Origin: Allomesorhizobium camelthorni
GTDB lineage: Bacteria > Pseudomonadota > Alphaproteobacteria > Rhizobiales > Rhizobiaceae
Direction: 5' to 3'
DNA: 64,000 nt
NCBI RefSeq assembly: GCF_011045125.1
Contig: NZ_JAAKZF010000004.1
Coordinates: 124,001 to 188,000, forward strand
Each line of letters opens with the position of its first letter. Positions within the stretch are counted from its first letter, which is position 1. The notes beneath the pieces were generated by a model. The model was not told the DNA's origin, ran no database searches, and saw only the letters and a program-made list of their open reading frames with translations. Of the stretch, positions 53,850 to 62,737 are shown one piece after another. The position numbers were made by a program, and so were the translations under genes.

Positions 53850-54166
53850 CCGGCGAGAAATACGCCTTCAGGATGAAGCTCAATCCGGGCATGAAGGACG
53901 AGTACAGGAAACGCCACGACGAGATATGGCCGGAACTCGTGGCGCTGCTGAAGGACGCCGGCGTCTCCGACTATTCGATCCATCTCGACGAGGAGACCAA
54001 CACGCTGTTCGGCGTGCTCTGGCGGCGAACGGACCACACGATGGACGAGTTGCCGAACCACCCGGTGATGAAACGCTGGTGGGCGCACATGGCCGACATC
54101 ATGGAGACGAAGCCGGACAATGAGCCGGTGGCCGTGCCGCTCGAAACAGTCTTCCACATGAAATGA
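53846..54166 (+). CDS. rhaU: L-rhamnose mutarotase
   Basis: Small protein of 106 aa of the RhaM/RhaU family, which interconverts the anomers of L-rhamnose. Family stretches [39 protein letters not shown] and the tryptophan-rich [11 protein letters not shown] are present; the histidine and tyrosine in IHLDEE/YSI regions belong to the active site. ATGA overlaps with both neighbours indicate coupled translation. Confidence 0.92.
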   Translation: MTGEKYAFRMKLNPGMKDEYRKRHDEIWPELVALLKDAGVSDYSIHLDEETNTLFGVLWRRTDHTMDELPNHPVMKRWWAHMADIMETKPDNEPVAVPLETVFHMK

Positions 54167-55542
54167 TGCGCCAAGTCGCCGTCATCGACATAGGCAAGAC
54201 CAATGCGAAGGTCGCGCTGGTCGACCTCGAGCACATGCGGGAAATCGCGGTCCGCACCCGCCCGAATACGGTGCTTCGCGACGGCCCTTACCCGCACTAC
54301 GACATCGAAGGGCTGTGGAGCTTCGTTCTCGAAAGCCTCGCGGCGATCAACCGCGACCAGGTGGTCGAGGCGATTGCGGTTACGACACATGGAGCGACGG
54401 CCGTATTGCTCGACGGGCAGGGAAACCTTGCTTTGCCGGTGCTCGACTATGAGCACGCCGGTCCCGATACGCTCGCGGCCGAATACGATGCCGTTCGCCC
54501 GCCCTTCGAGGAAACCGGATCGCCGCGCCTGCCTAGCGGACTGAACGTCGGCGCGCAGATCTTCTGGCAGATGCAGACCTTCCCGGACGAGTTCGCTCGT
54601 GCCGCGTCGATCGTCATGTACGCGCAATATTGGTCCTGGCGCCTGTCGGGCGTGCTCGCCAACGAGGTGACCTCGCTCGGCTGCCATACCGATCTGTGGA
54701 GCCCGTCGGCGCGCGACTATTCTTCGCTTGTCGATCGCCAGCATTGGCGAAAGCTGATGGCACCGGTGCGCCAGGCCAGCGATAATCTTGGCCCGCTCCT
54801 CCCCGAAATCGCCGCGAAAACCGGGCTCGCAAGCGGCACGCCGGTTTATTGCGGCATCCACGATTCCAACGCGTCCCTGCTGCCGCATCTGCTCTCGCGA
54901 AAGCCCCCGTTCGCCGTCGTGTCCACGGGTACATGGGTGGTCTCGATGGCGGTCGGCGGCAGGGCGGTTTCGCTCGATCCGGCGCGCGATACGCTCATCA
55001 ATGTGAACGCACTGGGCGATCCTGTGCCCTCCGCACGCTTCATGGGCGGCCGTGAGTTCGAGACGATCATGAGCGGCCATGAGGCGCGATGGGATGAGGC
55101 CGATCAGGAGAGCGTGCTGAGCAAGGGCGTCATGCTTCTTCCTGCTGTCCAGCAGGGATCGGGTCCGTTCGCGGCGCTCAGGTCGAAATGGATTCCCGAG
55201 GAGCCTGCAAGCGATGGACAACGCGCGGTCGCGGCTTCCTTCTACCTCGCTCTGATGACGGCAACGTGCCTTGAGCTTATCGGGGCGGACGGTCCCACGA
55301 TCGTCGAGGGGCCTTTCGCCAGGAATTCAGCGTTTGTCCGGATGCTGGCCGCAGCCACCGGCAGACCGGTAGTAGCCGACAGCGCGGGCTCGACCGGCAC
55401 TAGCGTGGGGGCGGCACTGCTGGTTTCCGCCAAACCGCCGGTCGCCCCTGCGAGTGCCTTGAATCGGCCTGACGAAGACGGTTGGAAACGCTACGCGAAT
55501 GCGTGGAGGTCGGCCGTCAGCGATGCGATGGCGCGAATTTGA
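54163..55542 (+). CDS. rhaK: L-rhamnulokinase, rhizobial RhaK type
   Basis: FGGY/ASKHA-fold carbohydrate kinase of 459 aa that phosphorylates L-rhamnulose to the 1-phosphate cleaved by RhaD. The phosphate-1 loop [16 protein letters not shown] opens the protein, and the adenosine-site glycines [14 protein letters not shown] follow. In Rhizobium leguminosarum RhaK is also required for function of the rhamnose ABC transporter, which fits its place at the end of the transporter operon. Confidence 0.91.
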   Translation: MMRQVAVIDIGKTNAKVALVDLEHMREIAVRTRPNTVLRDGPYPHYDIEGLWSFVLESLAAINRDQVVEAIAVTTHGATAVLLDGQGNLALPVLDYEHAGPDTLAAEYDAVRPPFEETGSPRLPSGLNVGAQIFWQMQTFPDEFARAASIVMYAQYWSWRLSGVLANEVTSLGCHTDLWSPSARDYSSLVDRQHWRKLMAPVRQASDNLGPLLPEIAAKTGLASGTPVYCGIHDSNASLLPHLLSRKPPFAVVSTGTWVVSMAVGGRAVSLDPARDTLINVNALGDPVPSARFMGGREFETIMSGHEARWDEADQESVLSKGVMLLPAVQQGSGPFAALRSKWIPEEPASDGQRAVAASFYLALMTATCLELIGADGPTIVEGPFARNSAFVRMLAAATGRPVVADSAGSTGTSVGAALLVSAKPPVAPASALNRPDEDGWKRYANAWRSAVSDAMARI

Positions 55543-55593
55543 CTTCAAGCGGCTGGAGCCGAGCGCCTTGCTGCTCACCTCGTCCTGCGATCG

Positions 55594-56028
55594 TCACTTC
55601 GCGATGAAGTCCTCCATCGCACGAACCGCCATCGCATAACCTGAAGCCCCAAACCCTGCCATGACCGCCGTGGCGACCTTCGAGACGAAGGAGTTGTGGT
55701 AGTAGGCCTCCCTCCTGTGAATGTTGGAGATATGAAGCTCGATGATCGGGCCAGGAAACATCTTCAGCGCGTCGAGGATGGCGATCGAGGTGAAGGTGAA
55801 CGCGGCCGGATTGATGATGATGCCCGCGCCCTCGTCGATCGCTTCATGGATCCAGTTGACGATCTCGCCCTCGATATTCGACTGGTGGAAACGCACAGGA
55901 CGTGCCCCGGCCGCCTCGCGGCACATCGCCTCCACTTCCGCGAGCGTCGTGGCGCCGTAGATTTCCGGCTCGCGCTTGCCGAGACGGTTCAGGTTCGGGC
56001 CGTTCAGGATGAAGATTGGCTTCGTCAT
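55594..56028 (-). CDS. aroQ: type II 3-dehydroquinate dehydratase
   Basis: Small dodecameric enzyme subunit of 144 aa that interconverts 3-dehydroquinate and 3-dehydroshikimate. Active-site motifs are intact: [17 protein letters not shown] with catalytic Tyr24 and Arg19, [27 protein letters not shown] and [23 protein letters not shown] lies before ATG 56028 (ATG 56040 is the alternative). It ends an operon with a TRAP transporter and AroE, implying a catabolic role on quinate or shikimate rather than general aromatic biosynthesis. Confidence 0.9.
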   Translation of the reverse strand: MTKPIFILNGPNLNRLGKREPEIYGATTLAEVEAMCREAAGARPVRFHQSNIEGEIVNWIHEAIDEGAGIIINPAAFTFTSIAILDALKMFPGPIIELHISNIHRREAYYHNSFVSKVATAVMAGFGASGYAMAVRAMEDFIAK

Positions 56029-56042
56029 GTCTGTCTCCATTG

Positions 56043-57344
56043 TCAGCCCTGGTAGCCGAGCAGACGCGGCAGCCAGAGAACGAATGCGGGGAAGAAGGTG
56101 ATGAGTGCGAGCGAGCCGATCATGGCCCAGAGGAATGGCATTACGTCGCGCACGATGTCGCGTAGCGGCACCTCCGCGATGCGGGTCATGATGAAGAGGA
56201 GGAGCCCATAAGGCGGCGTGATCAGCCCGAGCATGATGTTCAGGACGACCATGACGCCGAAATGCACCATATCGATGCCCAACGCCCGCGCTGTGGGGAT
56301 CAGCACCGGCACGATCACAAGCAGGATCGTGGTGCCCTCGAGCAAGCAGCCCAAAAGCAGAAGCAGCAGGTTGACGAGGAGGAGGAACTGCGTCGGCGAG
56401 AGGTTCCAGGCGAGCAGCAGCGCGGACAAGGACTGCGGGATGTTCTCGACCGTGACCACGTAATTGAACACCATGGCGCCGGCCAGCAACATGCCGATCG
56501 AGGCGGTGGTGCGCCCGCTGTTCAACAGCGCGCGGTAGAGTTGTCGGATGGTGACGCTGCGATAGATCACGACGGAGATGAAGAGGGCGTAGCCCGCCGC
56601 GACAGCCGCCGCCTCGGTCGGCGTCATCACGCCGCCCCTGATGCCAACCAGCAGGACGACCGGCAGCATCAGCGCCGGAAATGCCTGCAGAGTGAGACCC
56701 GGCAGCTTGCGCAGCGGCACTGGCTCTTCGACCGGGAAGTTCTTCCGGCGGGCGTCGATCGCCACGATCGACATTTGCGCCAGCGCCAGCATCACGCCTG
56801 GCACGATGCCGGCGATGAACAGGAAGCCGACCGAGGCGTCCGAGACGAGCGCATAGATTACCAGCGGAATGGACGGCGGAATGATGGGAGCGATCACGGC
56901 GGAGGCGGCCGTCAGCGCGGCGGCGTAGCTCGCGGGATATTTGTCATCCTTGGTCATGAGCTTCTGCATCATCTTGCCCGTGCCGGCAGCATCGGCGATC
57001 GCCGAACCCGACATGCCGGCAAAGATGAGGGATTGCAGCACGTTGACCTGGGCGAGGCCGCCGCGGAACCGGCCGACGATGGCATTGGAGAAATGCAGGA
57101 GCCGCTGCGTCATCGTCCCGGCGTTCATGATCTCGGCGGCGAGGATGAACATAGGGACGGCGAGCAGCAGGTACCCCGTATAGAGTCCGTTGAGGATCTG
57201 TTCGGCCGCCGTTCCCATGTCGAGGCCGGCGAGCCAAAGATAAAGGATCGATGAGGCGATCATCGCATGTCCGACTGGCAGGCCGAGTAGCGCCAGAACG
57301 CAGATAGAGATCAGCGTCAGGGAGAACGGATCGAGGAAGGTCAT
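56043..57344 (-). CDS. TRAP transporter large permease (DctM)
   Basis: Inner-membrane protein of 433 aa with about twelve hydrophobic segments, the channel component of a sodium-driven TRAP importer. [26 protein letters not shown] and [20 protein letters not shown] are DctM hallmarks. Its ATG overlaps the stop of the DctQ gene by four bases. Confidence 0.9.
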   Translation of the reverse strand: MTFLDPFSLTLISICVLALLGLPVGHAMIASSILYLWLAGLDMGTAAEQILNGLYTGYLLLAVPMFILAAEIMNAGTMTQRLLHFSNAIVGRFRGGLAQVNVLQSLIFAGMSGSAIADAAGTGKMMQKLMTKDDKYPASYAAALTAASAVIAPIIPPSIPLVIYALVSDASVGFLFIAGIVPGVMLALAQMSIVAIDARRKNFPVEEPVPLRKLPGLTLQAFPALMLPVVLLVGIRGGVMTPTEAAAVAAGYALFISVVIYRSVTIRQLYRALLNSGRTTASIGMLLAGAMVFNYVVTVENIPQSLSALLLAWNLSPTQFLLLVNLLLLLLGCLLEGTTILLVIVPVLIPTARALGIDMVHFGVMVVLNIMLGLITPPYGLLLFIMTRIAEVPLRDIVRDVMPFLWAMIGSLALITFFPAFVLWLPRLLGYQG

Positions 57345-57859
57345 ACGCCGGAGCTCGCCTTGGTGGGATCGAGTTCTTCGGGCTCCTCGCCCTTGAGCGC
57401 GTGCCATCCAAGCCAGAGATACCGGGCGAGAACGGCAATGACGAAGATCACATAGATCGAGAACAGCCAGTCGAAGCGGATTTTCAGATAGGCGGTCTTC
57501 TGCACCTTCATGAAGGTGACGTAGTCGAACACCGCGGGGAACGAGTAGCCGTAGAGAGCGATGAGCGCGGCCGCCGAGGCCAATGTCATCACGCGTCGGA
57601 CGCGGGGGCGGACCCCGCCGTAGATCAGGTCAAACCTGATCTCCTCTTCTTCGCGCACCACGAATGCGGCGCCGAACAGGACGACCCATATCCACAGGAC
57701 GACGGTAAGCTCGGTGCTCCAGCCGGTCGGCCACTGCAGGATGTAGCGGAAGATGACTTGAAGCAGGAAGGCGGCGAACATCACGCCGATCATCGCGACG
57801 ATCAGGTTCTCGCCGCGCCGATAAAGCCATCCCGTCAAGCGTCGCGCGCGTTGCAACAT
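57341..57859 (-). CDS. TRAP transporter small permease (DctQ)
   Basis: Small membrane subunit, 172 aa with four hydrophobic segments, that helps couple DctP to DctM. The QVIFRYILQWPTGWSTELTV stretch is typical. GGGAGGC precedes ATG 57859. Confidence 0.87.
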   Translation of the reverse strand: MLQRARRLTGWLYRRGENLIVAMIGVMFAAFLLQVIFRYILQWPTGWSTELTVVLWIWVVLFGAAFVVREEEEIRFDLIYGGVRPRVRRVMTLASAAALIALYGYSFPAVFDYVTFMKVQKTAYLKIRFDWLFSIYVIFVIAVLARYLWLGWHALKGEEPEELDPTKASSGV

Positions 57860-57943
57860 CGGCTTGCCTCCCACAGTCACGGTTCGTTGGTGTTGCGAGC
57901 CGGGCCGCCGGCCATACAGGCCGGCGGTCGCTGACTGTTATCC

Positions 57944-58930
57944 CTAGAGCGCGTTGATCTTGTCGACCATGCCTTCGGGCCAGCTCGCGGCCAGGTCCGA
58001 AGCGAGATACTTCTCCTGAGCGTGTTTGCGGAAGGCCGCGACATCAGGCTCGTAGATCTTCAGACCCAAGCCTTTGAATTTGTCGACGAGTTCCTTTTCG
58101 CGCGCGAGGTGCTTCTCGGTCGAGAAGTCGATCGCAGCGTCCGCAGCCGCCTGGAAGCGGGCCTGCTTGTCGCCATCCATTTCGTCCCAAACCTTCTTGG
58201 ACACGGTTAGCAGATCGAAGCCGACAAGGTGTGAGGTGAGCACGATCTGCGACATCACCTCGTAGAACTTCATGTTCTCGACGTTCGGTAGCGGGTTGTC
58301 CTGGCCGTCGATCGCGCCGGTCTGGAGGCCGGTGTAGACCTCGGCATAGGCCATCGGGGTCGGGTTGGCGCCGAGCGACTCGCCGAGGAACTGCCAGGCG
58401 TCGCCGCCGGGCATGCGCAGCTTGATGCCCGCCATGTCGGCCGGCGTCTTGATTTCCTTGTCGATCCTGAGGCCGACCTGGCGTACGCCGAAATAGGTCG
58501 GACCGAGCACCTTCACGCCGAGCTGGTCCTCGGTCATCTGCTTCATCTCGGCGCCGGCATCGCTGGCGAAGAAGGCCTTCAGATGGGCGGCGTCGCGGAA
58601 GAGATAGCCTGCGGTCAGTATTGACCAGGCGGGGATCTGATTGGAGATGTCCTGCGGGGCGATGTTGCCCATCTCCAGATTTCCGCGCTGCAGCGCGACC
58701 AGCTCGGTGCCCTGCTTGAACAGGTTGCCGCCGTAATAGCCTTCAAAGGCGAAGTCGTCCTTGATGGCGTCGGCGAACATTTTCATCATCTCGGCGCGGA
58801 TGTCCTGCTCCGAGAACACCGCCGAAAATCGCAGCTTCGGCTTGTCCTGGGCAAATGCCGGAAAGGCGGCAGCCGTGGCGAGCATGCCGGTTCCAACCAG
58901 GAACCGGCGACGGGTGGTATTCAAACTCAT
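57944..58930 (-). CDS. TRAP transporter periplasmic binding protein (DctP)
   Basis: DctP-type binding protein of 328 aa with a twin-arginine-like signal (TTRRRFLVGTGMLATAAAFPAFAQ). The ligand-contact arginine segment KLRMPGGDAWQFLGESLGANP and AYAEVYTGLQTGAIDGQDNPLPN are conserved family stretches. AroQ and AroE in the same operon point to quinate, shikimate or a related cyclic hydroxy-acid as ligand. Confidence 0.88.
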   Translation of the reverse strand: MSLNTTRRRFLVGTGMLATAAAFPAFAQDKPKLRFSAVFSEQDIRAEMMKMFADAIKDDFAFEGYYGGNLFKQGTELVALQRGNLEMGNIAPQDISNQIPAWSILTAGYLFRDAAHLKAFFASDAGAEMKQMTEDQLGVKVLGPTYFGVRQVGLRIDKEIKTPADMAGIKLRMPGGDAWQFLGESLGANPTPMAYAEVYTGLQTGAIDGQDNPLPNVENMKFYEVMSQIVLTSHLVGFDLLTVSKKVWDEMDGDKQARFQAAADAAIDFSTEKHLAREKELVDKFKGLGLKIYEPDVAAFRKHAQEKYLASDLAASWPEGMVDKINAL

Positions 58931-58983
58931 GTCTTCCTCCCTGTTACTTTTCTAAAGTCCTCCGCCGGGCGAGGCCCGGCACT

Positions 58984-59898
58984 TCACCCGCCGGCGGCGG
59001 GCTCACCGATGTAGGCGGCGAAGGCCGCCTTCATCCGATCGACATCCGGCGAACTGCCGGTGAAAAGTTCGAAGGCGCGCGCCGCCTGATAGACGGCCAT
59101 GCCCTCGCCGTTGAGCGTTCGGCAACCGCGCCGGCGCGCCTGCGCGAGCAGCTCAGTTTCCAGCGGGAAATAAACGATGTCGGCGACCCAGCACTCCGGG
59201 CGCAGGAGCTTCGGATCGAGTGGGATGCCTGGCAGCTTGGCCATGCCGACCGGGGTCGCGTTGACGATGCCGTCGACCCGCGCCGCTGCCGAACCAAGAT
59301 TCGAAACCACCGCGAGCCGGTCAGCGCCGAAGCGTGAAGCGAGCCGCGCGGCGAGCGTCGCCGCTTTCTGCTGTTCGACATCGCTCAGCAGCAGCAACTC
59401 CACGCCACTATCGAGCAGCGCGTGGGCTACCGCCGCGCCCGCGCCGCCGGCGCCAAGCAACAGCACGCTGGAGCGAACCGCTCCGGACATCCCTTGGCGG
59501 AAACTCTCCTTGAAGCCCCACATGTCCGTGTTGTGGCCGATGCGACGGCCGTTGCGCAGCACGACCGTATTGACCGAACCGAGCGCCTCCGCCGCCTCGG
59601 ACAGCCCGTCCAGCAGCGGCATGATCTCCTGCTTGTAGGGGAAGGTGACGTTGAGACCGTCGAAGCCGAAATATTCCGCGAACGCCAGGATGCTGACGAG
59701 GCTCGGCGGTGCATCGCCCATCCGGTCCGTGTCGAGCAAGCGGTAGATATAAGCGTAGCCTTGCGCGCGGCCTTCCGCCTCGTGCATGACCGGCGTGCGC
59801 GACAATTGAATGCCGCGGCCCAGCAGCCCCACCAATATGCGAGGCGGATCGGGAGCGATCCCCCAATACTCTGCCGAGTGCGTGGCCGATGACTCCAA
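58984..59898 (-). CDS. aroE: shikimate/quinate dehydrogenase, AroE family
   Basis: NAD(P)-dependent dehydrogenase of 304 aa acting between shikimate (or quinate) and the 3-dehydro form. The catalytic pair is K89 (NVTFPYKQEI) and D125 (GHNTDMWGF); the cofactor loop is GAGGAGAAVAHALL at about 149-162. The substrate loop is SRTPVMHE where biosynthetic AroE has SxSPxxHN, and the N terminus is about 20 residues longer, both consistent with a catabolic paralogue. It is the first gene of the operon, divergent from the tetR gene. Confidence 0.86.
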   Translation of the reverse strand: MESSATHSAEYWGIAPDPPRILVGLLGRGIQLSRTPVMHEAEGRAQGYAYIYRLLDTDRMGDAPPSLVSILAFAEYFGFDGLNVTFPYKQEIMPLLDGLSEAAEALGSVNTVVLRNGRRIGHNTDMWGFKESFRQGMSGAVRSSVLLLGAGGAGAAVAHALLDSGVELLLLSDVEQQKAATLAARLASRFGADRLAVVSNLGSAAARVDGIVNATPVGMAKLPGIPLDPKLLRPECWVADIVYFPLETELLAQARRRGCRTLNGEGMAVYQAARAFELFTGSSPDVDRMKAAFAAYIGEPAAGG

Positions 59899-59953
59899 TC
59901 AAACCTCCCGGATGCCAACCGCGTTCTACGGCTCCTCACGACATCCGGCTCTA

Positions 59954-60006
59954 CTTTGTACCAACCGGTTAATTTCGTCAATGGCTTTGTACCAAGCGGT
60001 TAATTT
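59954..60006. promoter_or_regulatory. twin 22-bp direct repeats, probable TetR operators
   Basis: Two direct repeats (59954-59975 and 59985-60006) differ at one base, each containing TTTGTACCAA and CGGTTAATTT, and are spaced 31 bp apart (three helical turns). They lie between the aroE and tetR starts. Same-face spacing suggests cooperative binding by the adjacent regulator. Confidence 0.78.
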
Positions 60007-60059
60007 GCTATGACGGCATTGCGGTGCAATCGTCGAGGCCGGGAGGACGCCAGACAGTC

Positions 60060-60728
60060 ATGAACGACAAACCGGCCAACAGCCGCGCCGGCTGGAAGCA
60101 GGACCCGGCGGGCGTGCGCAAGAACATTCTCGCCGTGGCAATGGAGGAGTTCGCCGCCAACGGGCTTTCGGGAGCGCGCATAGACGAGATCGCGGCAAAG
60201 ACGAGCACGTCGAAGCGCATGATCTACTATTATTTCGGCGACAAGGAAGGCCTATACGGCCATGTTCTCGAGGAAGCCTACCGGCAGGTCAGAACCGGCG
60301 AGCAGGAGCTTGAGCTGGATCATCTGCCGCCGGTCGAGGCGCTGAAGCTGCTCGCCGAATTTACCTTCGACCATCACAGCCGCCATCCGGATTTCATCCG
60401 GCTTGTCATGATCGAGAACATCCATGACGGGGCATATCTGGAACAATCCGAACTGATCCGCCTGCTCAACGCCGGCGCCATCCAGAAACTCGAAGCGATC
60501 TGCCGGCGCGGACGGGACGCCGGCCTCTTTCGGGACGACGTCGCGCCGCTGGAACTGCACTGGCACATCAGCGCCCTCAGCTTTTTCAACGTCTCCAACC
60601 GGGCGACCTTCTCCCGGATCTTCGGCAACACCCTGTTCAGCCCCGAGGGCCAGCGGACGCTGAAGGAACATCTGGTGGAAATGGTCGTCGGCCTTGCCTT
60701 GAAACCGGACCGGCGGTCGCGACGCTGA
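60060..60728 (+). CDS. TetR-family regulator of the quinate/shikimate-type operon
   Basis: Repressor of 222 aa. The N-terminal TetR helix-turn-helix (ARIDEIAAKTSTSKRMIYYY, residues about 38-57, then FGDKEGLYGHVL) is followed by a helical effector domain with a TetR C-terminal type pattern (FDHHSRHPDFIRLVMIENIH). It is divergent from aroE with two operator-like repeats between. ATG 60060 is preferred over the upstream in-frame TTG at 60024. Confidence 0.88.
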   Translation: MNDKPANSRAGWKQDPAGVRKNILAVAMEEFAANGLSGARIDEIAAKTSTSKRMIYYYFGDKEGLYGHVLEEAYRQVRTGEQELELDHLPPVEALKLLAEFTFDHHSRHPDFIRLVMIENIHDGAYLEQSELIRLLNAGAIQKLEAICRRGRDAGLFRDDVAPLELHWHISALSFFNVSNRATFSRIFGNTLFSPEGQRTLKEHLVEMVVGLALKPDRRSRR

Positions 60729-60809
60729 GCGCCGCACCCGATCGGCAGTTCGTCAACGCGCCCGGGCCAGTCGCGGCGGAGGGAACAGCCGCGACTGGAA
60801 CGGAGAGCG

Positions 60810-62459
60810 CTAGAACATCTTCGCCGTCGTCTGCAGCGTGATCCACACGCCCCAGAGGATCGGAATGCCGACGGCAGCCCAGGCGAGCGCCGCCTTGGCG
60901 TCGAGACCGCCCTTGCCGATGCCGAAGGAGCCGGTATGGCTGGTCTGGCTCGCGGCCGTCTTGGCCTGCATGGCCCCGACTTCCTCATCCGACATGAACC
61001 ACTTGTCCTCGAGCGGCTTGACGAGGAAGTTCGCGATGACGCCGAGCGCCAGCATGCCGGCCAGGATGTACATCGTGAAGTCGTAGACCTGCGCGCGAGG
61101 GATGCCCGCGTCGAGTTGGAATTCGCGGATGTAGTTCACCACCACCGGACCGACAATGCCCGCCGTCGACCACGCGGTCAGCAGCCGGCCATGAATCGCG
61201 CCTACGAACTGCGTGCCGAAGATGTCGGCGAGATAGGCCGGGATGGTCGCGAAGCCACCGCCATACATCGACAGGATGACGCAGAAGATTGCCACGAACA
61301 TCAATTGGCTGCCGATATGGGCGGCAGTCGGCGCCAGCAGATAGAGGGCGATGCCGAGCAGCAGGAATGTATAATAGGTGTTCTTGCGGCCGATATAGTC
61401 CGACAGCGAGGCCCAGAAGAAGCGGCCCATAATGTTGAACAGCGACAGCAATCCGGCGAAGCCGGCGGCGATGCCGGCTATTGCCGTCTTCTGAGTGGCG
61501 TCGAGTTGATTGAACGCCAGGTCGGGCATGCCGATCAGCTTGCCGGCGAAGATTTCCTGCAACATCGGCGACGCCATGCCGATGACGCCGATGCCGGCCG
61601 ACACGTTGAGCATCAGCACGGTCCAGATGAGCCAGAACTGCTTCGTCTTGTGCGCGTCGCGCAGATGGACGTGACGCGACGTGATCAGCGCCTTGGTGGC
61701 CGGCGGCGTCCAGCCGTCCGGACGCCAGCCAGCCGGCGGGATGCGGTAGCCGAAGGCGCCGCACAGCATCGAAATCGCGTAGAGCGCCGCCATGACGATG
61801 AAGGTCTGCCAGACGCCGACGGAGTCGGGCGTCTTAAAGTAGTTCATCAGGAAGTTGGCGAGCGGTGCGCCGATCATGGCCCCGCCGCCGAAACCCATGA
61901 TGGCCATGCCGGTCGCCATGCCGCGGCGGTCCGGAAACCATTTGATCAGCGTCGAGACCGGCGAGATGTAGCCGAGCCCGAGGCCGACGCCGCCGATGAC
62001 GCCGGCGCCGAGCCACATCAGCCAGAGTTGATGCGTGATGACGCCGATGGCGGCGATCACCATGCCGCCGCACCAGCATACCATAGAAGCGATCCCGGCC
62101 TTGCGGGGTCCGGCGCGTTCGAGCCAGCCGCCCCAGATCGCGGCTGCCGAGCCGAGAAAGACGAAGAACAGCGTGTACATCCAGCCGAGGTCGGAAACCC
62201 GCCAATCGCAGCTGGTCGTGAACAATGCCGAAACCAGGTTCAGGTCTGCGCAAACGACCGGCTGGTCGATTCCAAGAGAGCGGGACAGCGGCAACCAGAA
62301 GACGCTGAAGCCGTATGCCATGCCGATGCACAGATGGATGGCGAGCGCTGCCGGCGGCACCAGCCAGCGGTTGAAACCCGGTTTGGCGATGATCCTCTCG
62401 CGGTCGAGAAAGCCGGCGCCGCCGATACCCCCCGTAAATGTTTCACTTCCTGCAGACAT
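60810..62459 (-). CDS. OFA-family major facilitator transporter
   Basis: Oxalate/formate antiporter-like MFS protein of 549 aa with about twelve membrane segments. HLCIGMAYGFSVFWLPLSRS, GGVGLGLGYISPVSTLIKWF and PDRRGMATGMAIMGFGGGAMIGAP match the OFA family, here with the larger periplasmic insert containing CADLNLVSALFTTSCDW. Substrates vary in the family (oxalate, formate, other monocarboxylates). A sensor kinase gene lies upstream on the same strand and may regulate it. Confidence 0.84.
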   Translation of the reverse strand: MSAGSETFTGGIGGAGFLDRERIIAKPGFNRWLVPPAALAIHLCIGMAYGFSVFWLPLSRSLGIDQPVVCADLNLVSALFTTSCDWRVSDLGWMYTLFFVFLGSAAAIWGGWLERAGPRKAGIASMVCWCGGMVIAAIGVITHQLWLMWLGAGVIGGVGLGLGYISPVSTLIKWFPDRRGMATGMAIMGFGGGAMIGAPLANFLMNYFKTPDSVGVWQTFIVMAALYAISMLCGAFGYRIPPAGWRPDGWTPPATKALITSRHVHLRDAHKTKQFWLIWTVLMLNVSAGIGVIGMASPMLQEIFAGKLIGMPDLAFNQLDATQKTAIAGIAAGFAGLLSLFNIMGRFFWASLSDYIGRKNTYYTFLLLGIALYLLAPTAAHIGSQLMFVAIFCVILSMYGGGFATIPAYLADIFGTQFVGAIHGRLLTAWSTAGIVGPVVVNYIREFQLDAGIPRAQVYDFTMYILAGMLALGVIANFLVKPLEDKWFMSDEEVGAMQAKTAASQTSHTGSFGIGKGGLDAKAALAWAAVGIPILWGVWITLQTTAKMF

Positions 62460-62682
62460 GAAAAATTTCCTCCTCTCCGCCCTTGGTTCCCCTGGCGGTT
62501 ATCGTCCTGTTACGTTGTTTGGCTGACCGCCGATCACTCCCCCGGCGATCGTCGGCGGGGTTCAGGGCCCCTGACGCTGTGGCATGCGAAATCCTCCTCA
62601 TCGCTTGCGGGAAAAAGGCTTGCAACCTTCATGCCAGCCGGCAGAGGCAATGATTTCAAAGGCTTATCGAGCGGAAGAGATG

Positions 62683-62727
62683 CCTATGGACAATTTGTCC
62701 GGACGCGCCGGACAAATTGTCCATAGG
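62683..62727. terminator. nested perfect palindrome between kinase and transporter genes
   Basis: Arms of 20 bp (62683-62702, CCTATGGACAATTTGTCCGG, and 62708-62727) are perfectly complementary around ACGCG. Each arm holds GGACAATTTGTCC, itself palindromic. It begins 11 bp beyond the histidine-kinase stop and could terminate that gene or hold two regulator sites for the OFA transporter, whose start is about 220 bp downstream. Confidence 0.6.
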
Positions 62728-62737
62728 CCGAGCCGGC

